Assembly (NCBI RefSeq): GCF_029626025.1
Contig: NZ_JARUBF010000001.1
Location: 6,790,001-6,854,000 of the forward strand
From: Solwaraspora sp. WMMD406
GTDB taxonomy: Bacteria; Actinomycetota; Actinomycetes; Mycobacteriales; Micromonosporaceae
Direction of reading: 5' to 3'
Length of the DNA: 64,000 nucleotides
In this document: positions 63,932-64,000 of the stretch, piece after piece
How the letters are laid out: each line of letters starts with the position of its first letter
How positions within the stretch are numbered: position 1 is the first letter of the stretch
Notes under the pieces: generated by a model
Database searches by the model: none
The model's input: the letters and a program-made list of their open reading frames with translations, nothing else
Told to the model about the DNA's origin: nothing
Program-made: the position numbers and the translations under genes

Positions 63932-64000
63932 GTGGACGGTACCCTGCGGAACGCCGGTGGCGCTGCGGCGATCACCCTGACCGGGATCGGCAAACGGTTC
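63932..64000 (+). CDS. ABC transporter ATP-binding protein, N-terminus only
   Basis: GTG 63932 follows GGAGGG by six bases, and 23 residues run to the window edge ending ITLTGIGKRF. This is the start of the first strand and aromatic A-loop region of a nucleotide-binding domain of the OpuCA/ProV type, where a signature such as TKRYPDG follows. It diverges from the permease operon with which it presumably forms one transporter. Confidence 0.7.
   Translation, partial: MDGTLRNAGGAAAITLTGIGKRF

Overview
The window is very GC-rich, with coding frames that use almost only G or C in third codon positions. It carries lsr2, carD, clpC, disA next to radA, DUF397/XRE pairs and DUF2510 proteins, which together point to an actinomycete of the Micromonosporaceae (Micromonospora-like). 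It is a chromosomal stretch of mostly housekeeping genes broken by a few accessory islands. I found no tRNA, rRNA, CRISPR array or complete insertion sequence.

Region 1 (1-12.1 kb): a membrane-anchored PQQ-type beta-propeller cut by the left edge; an MFS exporter divergent from its ArsR-like regulator; an Lrp/AsnC regulator divergent from hpd (4-hydroxyphenylpyruvate dioxygenase); an RDD membrane protein; a HisC-type aminotransferase. Next comes a compact surface-protein cassette: two tandem paralogous secreted beta-sandwich proteins followed by a DUF916/WxLIP-like membrane-anchored protein. A second PQQ-propeller protein closes the region.

Region 2 (12.1-22.6 kb) is the most accessory part: an ArsR/AHSA1 pair, a DUF4143 AAA ATPase with three 23-bp direct repeats in front, an aldo/keto reductase divergent from a MerR regulator over a perfect palindrome, a 5'-truncated ferritin-like gene and a second ferritin-like gene, a 5'-truncated TPR gene beside a 52-bp palindrome, a YefM/RelE toxin-antitoxin pair beside a DUF805 remnant, a perfect 24-bp-arm hairpin, and an XRE/DUF397 pair with two small companion genes.

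Region 3 (22.6-32.5 kb): a MacB-type ABC exporter, the homogentisate pathway (fahA and a conserved unknown divergent from hmgA, downstream in metabolism from hpd), a TPR membrane protein, ispD/ispF and carD.

Region 4 (32.8-37.9 kb): a thioredoxin-like membrane protein and a small natural-product cluster (type III polyketide synthase, acyl-CoA-dehydrogenase-like flavoprotein, methyltransferase, UbiA prenyltransferase), whose make-up suggests a prenylated, methylated phenolic lipid or quinone.

Region 5 (38-64 kb), core genes: radA-disA (DNA repair, c-di-AMP), def, an ACT-domain protein, mutY, clpC, lsr2, lysS, and a cofactor block on the minus strand (DUF2520-panC-panD, then nadB-nadC-coaX) for pantothenate/CoA and NAD. 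A MidA/NDUFAF7-type methyltransferase then precedes a nuoD that stands apart from the rest of complex I. The window ends in an osmoprotectant-type ABC transporter (binding protein and two permeases on the minus strand, the ATPase starting divergently at the right edge).
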